Positions 37,226-48,158 of a stretch of 64,000 bases of DNA are shown in pieces; position 1 is the first letter of the stretch, and every line of letters begins with the position of its first letter. Source of the DNA: Letharia columbiana (taxonomy: Eukaryota > Ascomycota > Lecanoromycetes > Lecanorales > Parmeliaceae). The notes beneath the pieces are model-generated. The model was not told the origin of the DNA. It searched no databases and saw nothing but the letters and a program-made list of their open reading frames with translations. Where the stretch lies: positions 1,438,539-1,502,538 of the forward strand of contig NW_023501040.1 in assembly GCF_014066305.1 (NCBI RefSeq). Direction: 5' to 3'. The translations under genes and the position numbers were made by a program.

Positions 37226-37700
37226 ACTATCGCGAAAATTTCGAATTATCTTTTAAAGTCTCGAAAATTTCGAGTTAATAATAATAGAATTATCGCGAAA
37301 ATTTCGAATTATCTTTTAGAGTCTTAAAATTTTTAAAATTTTTAATTTAATAATAATATTTTTAAAATTATTTTAAGTTAATTATAGAATTATCGCGAAA
37401 ATTTCGAATTATCTTTTAGAGTCTCGAAATTTTCGAAATTTTTAAATTAATAATAGTAGTTTTTAAATTATTTTAAATTTATTATAGAATTATCGCGAAA
37501 ATTTCGAATTATCTCTTAAAGTCTCGAAAATTTCGAGTTAATAATAATAGAATTATCGCGAAAATTTCGAATTATCTTTTAAAGTCTCGAAATTTTCGAA
37601 ATTTTTAAATTAATAATAGTAGTTTTTAAATTATTTTAAATTTATTATAGAATTATCGCGAAAATTTCGAATTATCTCTTAGAGTCTTAAAATTTTCGAA
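37226..37700. repeat. AT-rich satellite with palindromic core
   Basis: Six copies of TATCGCGAAAATTTCGAATT begin near 37226, 37288, 37388, 37488, 37551 and 37650. Spacing alternates between about 62 and 100 bp. Intervening sequence repeats AGTCTCGAAAATTTCGAG and TTAATAATA. The palindrome CGAAAATTTCG recurs throughout. Confidence 0.85.
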
Positions 37701-38410
37701 ATTTTTAAATTAATAATAGAATTATTACGAAAATTTCGAATTAATAATAATAGAACTATTTCGAAAATTTTAAGATAATTATAGAGTTATAACGAAGATT
37801 TTAAAATATTTATAAATTTCGAAAATTTCGAGTTTTTATAGAAAAATCTCGAATTTTTCGAATTATTTATAAATTTATTATAAAAATATTATATATAATA
37901 AAAATATAATAAATAACTAAGTTATTAAATTTATTTAAAAAATAATATTTATAATATCTATAAATTATAGATATTTTTAAAAATAGAATATTTTATATAA
38001 TAGATTATAGTATTTTATATAATAAAGAAAAAAAGCTTTAAAATATAAAATAAAAATAAAAAAGTAGATTTAATTTTATAGTATCTTTATATATATTAAA
38101 ATAAAAGAAAATAATAAATAAATAAAAATAAAAAATAAATAAAAATAAGTAAGTATATTAATAAAAAAAAGAATTCTTATTTTATATATATACTAATATA
38201 TAGAATAATTATTAATATTTACTTCTAGAGAATTTAAATTTTTTTTATCTCGAAATTATCGTTCGAAATTATCGTTTAAAATTATCGTTTAAAATTATTA
38301 TTCGAAATTATCGTTCGAAATTATTAATCGAAATTATCGAAATTATAGCTACGATAATTTCGAAGAAAAAAAAAATCGAAAATTTTGAGTCGCTTAAATT
38401 TTTTGCCAAG

Positions 38411-38433
38411 GGTAACCGTCCGGGACGGTTACC
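38411..38433. repeat. Perfect palindrome of the terminal-repeat core
   Basis: GGTAACCGTCC, one spacer base, then GGACGGTTACC. It looks like two element ends placed back to back, or an internal binding site. Confidence 0.85.
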
Positions 38434-38610
38434 AGACCACTTTGAATTTGAGTTTATCGTATTCACCAGCCAAATTTGTATATGTAGAGAATATATTCAA
38501 TATGAGTTGGTAACCGTCCCCTTGGTGGTGGTAACCGTCCCCAAAACTCGAATTTTTCGCTATAATAAATATTCTCGAAAAATTCGCGGCGCTTCGCGTT
38601 TTTATAAATT

Positions 38611-38727
38611 GTTAGCAGTACCCCTACGGGGGTCCATATTTAGGTCCAAATAGGGGTGTCTGGCTTCGGGGCTCGATGACGAGCCCCCTACGGGGGCCCT
38701 ACGAAGGCCCTACAGGGGGTGCTGTTA
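38611..38727. repeat. GC-rich inverted-repeat segment inside the AT-rich element
   Basis: The arms AGCAGTACCCCTACGGGGG (from 38614) and CCCTACAGGGGGTGCT (to 38723) are imperfect inverted repeats. The middle holds more CCCTACGGGGG-like units. It is possibly a nested miniature element. Confidence 0.6.
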
Positions 38728-38780
38728 TGATATTCTTCTATTTGTAAAGCGAAAATATCGAATTTCGATATTTGATGATA

Positions 38781-38812
38781 GGGGGTAGGGCTTAGGGTAG
38801 GGCTTAGGGTGG
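38781..38812 (+). repeat. Telomere-like GGGTAGGGCTTA repeats
   Basis: GGGTAGGGCTTAGGGTAGGG and CTTAGGGTGGG contain TTAGGG units immediately before the right terminal repeat. It is too short and irregular to be a chromosome end. Confidence 0.6.
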
Positions 38813-38843
38813 GTCACCGTCCAGCCGCGCCTGGACGGTTACC

Positions 38844-39429
38844 AGACCCCGTTGAAGGCCACATTCTTTCTCACAGTCGTACCAAATCGGCCAAAGCGTG
38901 CAGACGAATGCAGATCGCTGAATTTGACTAGCCCTGCCTCCTGCCAACGCCAGCACGACAGAGCAGTTGTACGTTCCCCAACCTAACCCCACAGATACCT
39001 AGGCTTCCTCAATACGCTGTTTGACTGACGCATCTGACTATAGTGTTCCTACACATAATACACCCCTCCTCAAAGCCCTAGGCACCGACCGCCTGAATGC
39101 CCTCGCCTTCCCTTGAACGCCACCAATGGCCTGAACTACAATCAACGGCAAACCTCGCATGCAATGCGAGAGCAACGGATCTACAATGGGTGTAACTGAG
39201 GTTCTCAGGAAACTGCCAAGAGTATGCGTGATACTTGGGGGAGTGGGATGCGTGACTACGTCACTCTGCTGCTTCCCAAGCTCCTTGCCGCTGAGTCTGG
39301 GTCTACACAAGTGTCCACAAGGGTCCCCAGACAAAAGCTGGAGCAACCACGTGGTCCAAGCTCGGGATCTTTTTTTTCCGATCTTTAGCGGCTTCTGGTA
39401 GGGGCCCTCTTGAAAGTCCTCGAGATTCT
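38844..39429. other. Region upstream of the P-type ATPase
   Basis: No gene is supportable. The true 5' exon and promoter of the ATPase may lie here, because its first readable frame has no ATG and begins after a possible acceptor (GATTCTAG) at 39422-39429. Confidence 0.4.
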
Positions 39430-42400
39430 AGTCACAGAGCCCAACAAGTTCCTTCAACATCGACGAATCCAAAGAGAAAGGCCTGGCAGACGCAAAGAAA
39501 GCCAAGGACTCCGCTACCACAGGCATGTCATCTCAGAGTCGTTAGTTCAATCTGAGGCTGATGGCAGAGCGCATGCAGAGTTATCTAAACTTGAATGGCA
39601 CGTCATATCTCCGGAAGAAGTTTTCAGCCGACTGTCTACCTCTGCCATCAAGGGTCTTAGCGAAGAGGAGGTCAAATTCCGATTGGTTGAGTACGGCAGA
39701 AATACACCCTCTCCTCCTCCCACCCATCGCTTCAAACAGATCTTTGGCTATTTCTTCAAAGGGTTTGGATCTATCCTCCTGTTGGGCTCCATACTTGTCT
39801 TCATATGTTGGAAGCCACTTGGAGACCCTCCCACACAGGCGAACCTCGCTCTAGCAATAGTCTTGCTCGCTGTCTTTCTCCATACAGGCTGCGTTCAATG
39901 CGTGGCAAGATTGGTCTTCCTCCAAAGTGATGGCGTCGATCACAAACATGATGCCAGAGGATTGCCTGCTGCTCCGGGATGGCGCCCAAGTCACTACTTC
40001 TGCGAGCGGGATTGTCCCGGGGGATCTCTTGCTAATTAAAGCGGGAAACAAGCTGCCAGCGGACGTACGCTTCGTGGAGATTTCTTCCGATGCGAAGTTT
40101 GACCGCTCTATTCTCACTGGTAGAGCATCTCAATATGTTCTTGAAAAATCGAACTTCCACTGACCGTAGTGCGTAGGGGAGTCTTTACCACTTTCTGGTA
40201 CGGTAGATTCGACCGATGACAATTACCTTGAGACCAAGTGCATTGGGATGCAGGGCACTCATTGTGTCTCCGGCAGTGGACTGGGTGTCGTTGTAGCTAC
40301 TGGCGATAAAACGGTCTTTGGACGCATTGCGAAGTTAACGAATGAGCCCAAGACTGGCATGACGACACTGGAAAAGGAGGTCCTGCACTTCGTCATCATC
40401 ATCGTCTCTACTATGCTCTCCATGATCGTGCTCGTGATCATTCTGTGGTGTGTAACGGCACCTACCCCCAAGATGAACGACGCTAACTTTCATTCTAGGG
40501 CTTCTTGGCTGCGACGAGACCATCCATCTTGGATCAACGTCCCTACACTGATCGTTGACTGCGTCAGTGTTGCTATCGCGTTCATTCCTGAAGGACTTCC
40601 AATCGCTTTGACCGCGAGTCTGACAATCACGGCCAACTTGATGCGCAAGAATAAGGTTTTGTGCAAGTCTCTTCAAAACGGTGGAGACGTTGGGCGCTGT
40701 GTCTGTCATTTGTTCAGACAAAACCGGTACCCTGACTCAAGTATGAACTATCTGATTAGGACCTCAAGCCCATGTGAAGAGTTAAGGCTGACAGGGCGGC
40801 TAGAACGAAATGTTTGTTACCGAATGCTCTATCGGCACCAAGAAGATGACCCCACAATCTGCACGAGACGAGATCCGCGATGACCACAATACTTCCACTA
40901 ATGCCGTCGACCAACTGAGAGCCGTCGCTGGACTGTGCAACTCTGGAGAGTTCGACGCCGCTACCGGCACTCTGCCCCTTCAAGAGCGGAAAATCAATGG
41001 GGACGCCACTGACAAGGCCATCTTGAGGTTCTCCGAGGGGCTAGGATCTGTATCAGAGCTAAAGCGCTTCTGGAAGAAGAACTTCGAGCTGGCGTTCAAT
41101 AGCAAAAACAAGTTTATGATCAAGACCTTCTCATTGGCTGATGCGGAGGGCTTGAAGTATACACTTCCTCTCAGTGAAGGATGCCACTACAGCTCGGAGG
41201 ATCTGTGAGTGTATTTTCCCCGTTCTTGGCTTGCGGTTACTCATCTTGTTGTACAGACTCCTCACAATCAAGGGCGCACCTGACGTCTTGATAGACCGGT
41301 GCACGCACTTTACGAGCAATTCCGGCGATACAACCGTACTGAACAGTGACATCCGCAGCACGATTGAAGAGATCAAGAACGACTGGTCCGCCCACGGAAA
41401 GCGCGTTATCCTGCTCGCACGAAAAACCCTTCCGGCTCAGTCGCTCGTCGTGTCGAATGACCTTGAATCCGAAATTACAAAAAGTGCCACGACTGGTCTG
41501 ACCCTCGTCGGGCTGGTCAGCATTGTGGACCCTCCCCGAGCCGAGATTCCTGAGGTTGTACGTACATTGAGAAGAGCGGGGATTCGGATTTTCATGGTGA
41601 ATCTTCAATCTAGACTGATCCTAGATTTCTGTGCTGATGGCGCTACAGGTCACCGGCGACTTCGCCCTTACAGCTCAAGCAATCGCCAGAGACTGTGGCA
41701 TCATCAGCAGTGTTCCAAGCCTCGTCAAAGACTTCAAGGCGCTCTCCCGTGAGGAAGACTCTCAGCATGGCTCGACCAAAAGGGAATTGAGTCCTGAAAT
41801 CATACATGAACACGCTTCGAAAACTTCAATCGTTCTCAGCGGGCCAGAAATCATCACCTTGAACGAAAATCAATGGGATCAGCTCTGCCGATACGATGAG
41901 ATCGTCTTTGCAAGGACAACCCCCGAGCAGAAGCTCCGCATCGTACGCGAATTCCAGGCCAGAGATGAAATAGTTGGGATGACCGGGGATGGCGTGAATG
42001 ACGCGTCGTCACTCAAGGCCGCAGATATCGGCATCGCCCTCGGTAGTGGCTCGGACATTGCCATCGAAGCCGCGGACATGGTCTTGCTCGAATCGTTCTC
42101 TGGTATCGTTGAAGCCGTTCAGTACGGAAGGGTTGTCTTCGATAATCTGAAGACAACAATTGCATACTTGCTCCCAGCAGGATCGTTTTCAGAGTTCTGG
42201 CCCGTCATGACGAATGTTCTGTTCGGGTTACCGCAGGTCTTGTCATCCTTTCTTATGATCATCATCTGGTGAGTTCCCACTCCTTCCTGCCACAAACTCG
42301 AAGGCTCCCACTAATGAAGCATCATCAGTTGCTTCACAGATTGCGCCGCTGCTACCGTCCTGGCCTACGAAACGCCCGAAGCTGACGTTCTACTTCGCAA

Positions 42401-43011
42401 ACCCCGCAACCCCAAAACGGATCGCTTGGTCGATTGGCGCTTGATCTTGCAATCCTATGGCTTCATCGGCGTTCTCGAATCCTTCTCCTCGTTCGCAATG
42501 TCTTACTGGTACCTCCAGAGATCCGGCATCCCGTTCAGCGCACTCTGGTTCAAGTACGGCGCGGTGCCTGACAACGTCACCGAAGACTACTATAATGCCA
42601 GGCTCGCGGAGGCTTCGTCCGTTTACTTTGTCAATCTCGTGGTCATGTATGTCTCAGCCGTCTCCTACATAACGGGATAATCCAAAGATGATGCTAACTC
42701 TCACACACAGGCAATGGTTCAGCCTCATGTCCCTCCGCACCCGCCGCTTGAGCATTTTCCAACACCCACCTGCCTTCAACAAGCAGACCCAGAACCTGCT
42801 GCTGTTCCCAGCCATCGCCTTTGCACTCTGCACGGCCATCTTCTGGCTTTACATCCCACAACTGCAAACCGTGTTAGCCACTTCCGGAGTTCCCGCGGAG
42901 CATTTCTTCCTACCCGTGGCGTTCGGAACGGGGGTCTTGCTGCTCGACGAGGCGAGGAAGTTTGCGTTGAGGAGGTGGCCCGGGGGCATGGTTGCGACGT
43001 TCGCGTGGTAG
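39430..43011 (+). pseudogene. P-type ATPase, Na,K-ATPase (type IIC) class, with frameshifts
   Basis: Type IIC pumps move Na+, K+ or H+ across membranes. Catalytic motifs are all present: LTGES spliced at 40119/40177, PEGLP, CSDKTGTLTQ, KGAPD and MTGDGVNDA. The C-terminal membrane region ends FALRRWPGGMVATFAW. Seven GT-AG introns of 51-64 nt are clear (40120-40176, 40448-40498, 40741-40803, 41205-41256, 41597-41648, 42269-42328, 42647-42710). The frame breaks near 39530, near 39880 (one extra base before QAAFNAW) and near 40674 (one extra C before the KTVETLGAV segment). The real N-terminus is not found; an upstream frame reads ESKEKGLADAKKAKDS. The locus is next to the RIP-like element. All motifs are intact, so the shifts could be sequencing errors and the gene functional. 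Confidence 0.85.
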
Positions 43012-44055
43012 GGGCAGAGGTTCTGTTGCTGGATGAGGCGAGGCAAACGTGTCGTGCGCTAGCTGGTGCGGCGTGTGGTTCCATTTGCGTGGTAAAGGCA
43101 GCTGTCGCGCACGCTTGATTGTGTAGAAATGTCCGGCATCTGTCCCTCCATCTCCGTTTTGCCCATATGCTTTCGTGTGCCATCCTATACTTAGCGTTGG
43201 GGCGCTGCAGATTCCTCCTCGCAAACGAACAAAAAATATTGTCTAAACTTAGAGGTATGTGACAATGGACAGCATGTACTTTCCGATTGACTTTTGAAGT
43301 CTGCAAACCTCGAGATCTGCCACTTTTCAGTCAGTGTAGATTCCATGCATACGCATGAGGGTTGATGGAAGGCAGAGATAGCTGGGTATGCAGGTGGTAA
43401 GGGGTTGGGACTGCTGTCGATAGAGTAGAAATATTTGTGGTTAGGCAAGGGAGGGGCTGCCGCTGTTGGAGATGCGTGTGAGCAGTGGGAGGGAGGCGGC
43501 CGAGGGGGTTGAGAAGAGTGCGAGGGGGTGCGAAAGACACACTGTCAATTTCTTTTTGGTTTTTGGTGGATTGTACTGCGGTTGAAGGACTCTGTGAGGC
43601 GTGGAGATACGGGTACTCTACGTCATATACTTTTGAGTCATGTTGTTATTCAGGGATTGACGCTTAGGAAGGTCGTACTTGATGCATATCACCAGCGGAT
43701 ACCCGAATCCTGTGAATAGAGCGTTTTTGCTTTGATAGCAAACTTGAGAGGAAACCAAAAGCCTGCATACAGCATTGTTACGGAACGCGTCTTACGCTTG
43801 GGAAGGTTGAGTCAGCCGCCGTTCTAGCACCTGGACTTTTCAAGCAAGTGGTTGTTCGAATTTTGCGATTCTGTCAAGGCGCTCTAGGGTGTTGGGGTTG
43901 AGGCTTATGTATGGTGAATACTGATATCTAGTTGGTGGTACCTGTTCAAAGCATTCCTTACTTGCCGTGCCGCCTTCATCTTCTATTCATATACACTGTC
44001 GATGAGTGGCCCACGTCCATCCTGGTTGCTATCCTTCCATGTCAATCGTCATCAA
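43012..44055. other. Convergent intergenic region
   Basis: About 1 kb between the 3' ends of the ATPase and the 2EXR locus. A G-rich stretch occurs near 43480-43520. No gene, RNA or repeat is supportable. Confidence 0.5.
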
Positions 44056-45211
44056 TTACTTTTCAAGCGCGGTCAAAGTATCTGCCGCCTCTTCCAATTG
44101 AGCGCCAGATCCAGCCTCTGGCTTCTCCTGCTTGGATAGGTAATCTCGCGGATGAAACGTAATCTTCCAACCAATACCTTGAAGGACAATTGCTTCGCTG
44201 ATGACGTTGGGACCAAGTGATGGCTCGAGCGCACTCCCTATTGCATCGATAATGGCGGCAAAGCCTACAGCGTGATCCATGAATGAGGGATCTTCCCCGA
44301 TGTAGATCAATGCATCTTGTGGCCCCCAATGCTCCCTGATTGACGAAATCTTCAACGTCACGGTCTTGAAGCCTGTCAGGTGCTTGATGGCGTCGAAGAG
44401 AGGTGATTGAAGTATCAGCATCGTTTTTGGCGTGCAGAGTATGAATTCGATAACGCAGGTCTTCCTCGGCACTTCTGTCCCGGTGAAGAACGAAGTGGGC
44501 TCCGCTCTCATCTTGGACAATTGTTCGTTTGCTTCGCGAGGATCCAGCATGGATTCGTTGCAGTGTTCATCGCTCAATGCGCATACCGCGGTCGACAGTC
44601 CCACTCGCTGGATGTGATCGATGAATGGGATGTCGTTGCGCGTCCATGCTTTGTTCTGAAAGTAGCGCGCGCTGCGGATGCTGAACACGGCTTCGGCATG
44701 GAGGACGGCGAGGAGTTCTTCACGTATGGTTTTTGACAATGTTAGCATTGGGCAGGTCCGTGTTTCCGTTGGAATGCCACTTCCTGTGTAGTCTGTCCGA
44801 AAAGCGGCCGAACTCGTATTCTCGCTCGCATACGTGGCTGTAGATTTCATCCCGTAGCTCACGAGGTAGGACGGATAGGGTGCCGAGAGGTGTGGGCGTG
44901 GTTGATGCGGGTGTTTGCGGATTGAGGGATGGTTTGGGAGGATGAGGTTTGAGCGATCCGTTGATCGCGTGGGCTTCTCTGTTCGTAGACTTGGTTGAAG
45001 AAGCAGACTCTCCGTCGATGTCAAGGGTGCTTTTACGGCAAAGGTTAGAGTTCGACTGATAGAATATGCGAGGTATGGTATAGATGTACCTCTGCCTAGA
45101 ACCTCTAAGTCTGGTTCTGAGTTTGTTATATAATGCATTCCAGATTGCTCTGGACGTGGTAGGCGCCGTGTTGACCGGTCTTGGTCCTTGAACGTTCAAT
45201 TCCATTTCCAC
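44056..45211 (-). pseudogene. 2EXR-domain protein interrupted by one extra base
   Basis: The 5' half reads in one minus frame from ATG 45211 (MEMELNVQGPRPVNTAP) through the 2EXR motif LSVLPRELRDEIYSHVCERE to NIVK. It would stop at 44720. The 3' half (TIREELLAVLHAEAVFSIRS to the stop at 44056) continues in the next frame. The shift lies in a run of five A near 44732, where four would restore the reading. The related locus at 46 kb reads KLIREEFQAVL across this point, which supports the join. The rest holds KTCVIEFILCTPKTMLIL and TGFKTVTLKI, both matched in that copy. One extra base in a homopolymer may be a sequencing error. The intact length would be about 385 residues. Function is unknown. 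Confidence 0.75.
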
Positions 45212-45969
45212 TGGAGATCTTGAGATGCTATTTTACTATGGTGTCGTTGTTGTTGTTTATTTTTGGGTGCTATGAAGCCTCCTAAATGGGCTATGCTAAG
45301 ACAATAAACGAGGTGTTGACTGCACAAACTAGCGGTCGCGTGGGCAGATGTGGTGGTTGGCGCTGTGTTGCTGCGTGTTTGTGCAGCATTAGGCCATGCC
45401 AAGTGAGTCATCCAATGCCTTATCCATCCACCAGCCAACGACGCAGATTTAGTTGACCTATTATAATTAATAATCACGAGAAGCATGTGGCGGGAACAAC
45501 ACAAGGCTTCCGGTAATGAAAGGATCGCCTTGGCATATTCTTTCGCTGGTGGTGAATGGGTACTTGGGTGTTTAGGCGTGGAAAACTAGGACGAGATCAA
45601 CATTTGATGAGTAAATGGCTCTGTGATTGACATTACTACTTCTGAAGTTTGACTCTTGGTAGTCCATATCAAACCAGATTGTAACTCATATCCCATGCTT
45701 ATTTCCCGCAGCGTGGATGAATTGGAGCATCGCCACGCGCAGAACAGCTAAACGATCATCTAGCATTACACGCCATATTTTAACCATGAAAGTCGCTGAC
45801 TTGGATTGTCATGGCGCGATCATCTGGCACAATGCAAGAGAGCCTATCGTACTGGGAATTTTACTGAGAAGCTCGGTCAGTGTTCCCCTTACTGTTGCCT
45901 TCATACTTGATCGTCGAGGATTGGCAGGATCCATCCCAGAGTGGAAAGCGCCGATGTCACCTCGTCCGC
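45212..45969. other. Region between two 2EXR loci
   Basis: Normal composition and only short frames. It presumably includes the promoter of the 2EXR gene ending at 44056. Confidence 0.5.
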
Positions 45970-46788
45970 CTAAGTACTTGACTTAGCCTCCATCCCCTCC
46001 GCCTTCTTGAATGGATGGCCTTGCGGATGAAACGTGACGTGTTGTTCCCAGCATGTGGGCTCATTCAGTATTTCACCTGTAGTGATGGAATCCAAGCGTT
46101 GGTTCTAGTGCTCGGCTGATCAGGAACACGAGGGTATCGAAGCTAAGGCAAGTCTTCAACTCCGAGAATTTCTCCCTAATGTCCTCCGATGTGTTTTCCT
46201 TCAGCCAGAATTCCTTGCAGGTGAGGTACTCCAGCTGCAGGGTCTTGAAACCTGTTAGCTGGGATATGGCGTGCATGAGGGGTGACTTCAGGAGCAGAAG
46301 CGCTTTCGGCGTACAATTGGAAAGTCGAATAATGCATGCGTTCCGTACTATCGAGATGCCAACGAAGAACGAGACTGTTTCTCTTTCCATGGCAGAAATA
46401 CTTTCGTTTTCGTCCGATGGTGAATGGCTCCACCATCCCGGATCTAAACAAGCCTAGTCGGACATGAGATGTAGGTCTAACCAGAAAATGATGTTTGAAT
46501 TGTCGTCCGCAAATGGGACGTCACTGCGCTGGGGCTTGTGGCTGGAGTCACGGCCGAATAGCTCCTCGTCTTCCATGAAGTGGTCCATTTCAAAGACTCC
46601 TTTGGAATACAAAACGGCTTGGAACTCTTCGCGGATCAATTTACATACTGGAAGGATGGAGAGACTGTCTCCCCTCCACTTTTCGCGGTCGATCCGAATG
46701 TTCCAGGTGTTGTGGTAGCAGTACTCTTCCCTGGATACGTGGCTGTATATCTGATCTCGGAGCTCGCGAGGGAGGATGGATAGGGTGA
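45970..46788 (-). pseudogene. Decayed paralogue of the neighbouring 2EXR gene
   Basis: On the minus strand the 2EXR motif reads LSILPRELRDQIYSHVSREE near 46788, followed by KLIREEFQAVLYSKGVFEMD. An in-frame TAG at 46454 interrupts the protein after HLMSD. The reading then continues with ERETVSFFVGISIVRNACII, NCTPKALLLLKSPL and TGFKTLQLEYL, collinear with the locus at 44.1-45.2 kb. A shift occurs near 46080, after which TFHPQGHP aligns with TFHPRDYL of the neighbour. No start codon with a suitable N-terminus is evident upstream. The order and orientation indicate a tandem duplication followed by decay. Confidence 0.75.
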
Positions 46789-48158
46789 CTTATGCCAAAT
46801 GTTGTCAAGAGCGCTTATCCTGAGGTCTACTGGTAGCGATGCTGCGGACCGGAACACGCCACTTGGCACAAATTAATTGGCTCGTCCAGTGCTGAGCCAT
46901 TCTTCGTAGTTGCATTGCTATGAGCATACGCCTTGGTCAAGCTTACACATGCTTGGCAAGACCTGAACCATGCAGCGCTTCCTTTAGAAGAGAGACTGTG
47001 AAAATTATAGTATCACATGACCTTTGCCAAGGTATCTTGACGGCAGATCTTCTTATCGTTCTGTCTTGCGAATCCAGTCCCTTCTCCAATCCAAAAACGC
47101 TTGAGCCAAGCTTCCTGATATTCTGATCATGCTGGGTGATCAGTGAACTGGTGGCGTTGCTCCTCGGTCCGTAGCAAATCATAAACATCCCAACAGGCAT
47201 TCGAGGTTTTTACTCTCACTGTTGAGCTTCAATTTCGGCTCCGTTCTCGGAGGAGCTGCGCGAGTCGAATATGGCCTTCAAATCAAGCCGCTACAATGCG
47301 TTGCAATACTCTCCACCATGAGCGAGGACTCTAGCCCCGCTCTAGCCGCAGCTGCACAGCTCGATTATGATTCCCAGTTGAGGCCGCCTGCAGTGCATGA
47401 CCACACATTCCACCTCGAGTCTTGAGAGCAACGACATACGAGTAGGTGAAGCCGCTGGCATCGTCATCCTATCCGATCGCTTAGTACGGATCAATAGACA
47501 CAAAACCTGATCAAGTCCTAGTCGATCTTGGACTGTATCCCAAGAAAGATACGGCATCACCAAATGTAGTGCTACAGAGTTGGGCGAGAGCTCGGTTTTG
47601 GGAAGAAGAAGAGATTATTCCCTCTTGAAAGGGGTGAATGGCAGCAGGGTTACTTGAGTATTTCTTCGCGCTCTCTCGAAGCAACTTGAAAAGGAGTCAC
47701 GGAATATTTGAGCTAGAAGTATGATGATCAGTCGTTTTGGGTGTCAACGGTCGTATAAAACAACGGTGGAGGCCGCGTAGGTCCTTTTCTTTCTCTCATA
47801 ACACATCGAGCACTCGCTATAGTGGCGAAATCAAAGTTTCCAGCCCAGCGGCCGCGAAAGCATGCGCAGGAATGAGCCCAGGCAGTAGGACAAGCGTCAG
47901 TTGGAGGCAAAAAAGTGTTAACATGTTATCTTGCCGCTATTATCGTTCCGTAGTCTGCACCGAGTGAAACCGCTCTGCTTTTATCGTCTCGGTTATCGTG
48001 GCAGCAGTATCTTTTAAAAACATAAACACGGCTGTGATTTCACCATTCTTCCTGCGTCACTGCAACTCATCTCCCATCACCTCTTATCTGTTTCATACTT
48101 GCCAAAACAGTAAACAATTCTACCGTTGCCTGGACCACGGTATTCACGTCAAGCCAGC
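46789..48158. other. Intergenic region
   Basis: No gene is supportable; frames stay below 90 codons and lack domains. The region next to 48159 holds the promoter of the intact sulfotransferase gene, without an obvious TATA box. Confidence 0.5.

Larger units (their letters stand above)
37034..38843. mobile_element. RIP-like element bounded by 19-bp terminal inverted repeats
   Basis: GGTAACCGTCCAGGCGCGG at 37034-37052 has its exact reverse complement at 38825-38843, 1,810 bp apart. The interior from about 37090 to 38400 is extremely AT-rich with C kept mainly in CpG, as after RIP. It contains a satellite but no readable transposase. Further copies of the 11-bp core GGTAACCGTCC lie at 38411 (as a palindrome), 38509 and 38530. 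I see no clear target-site duplication next to the repeats, so the outer ends may belong to more than one insertion. Confidence 0.7.

Noticed and set aside
38781..38812. Chromosome end (telomere)
   Set aside because: The TTAGGG-like units are few, irregular and internal, with genes on both sides.
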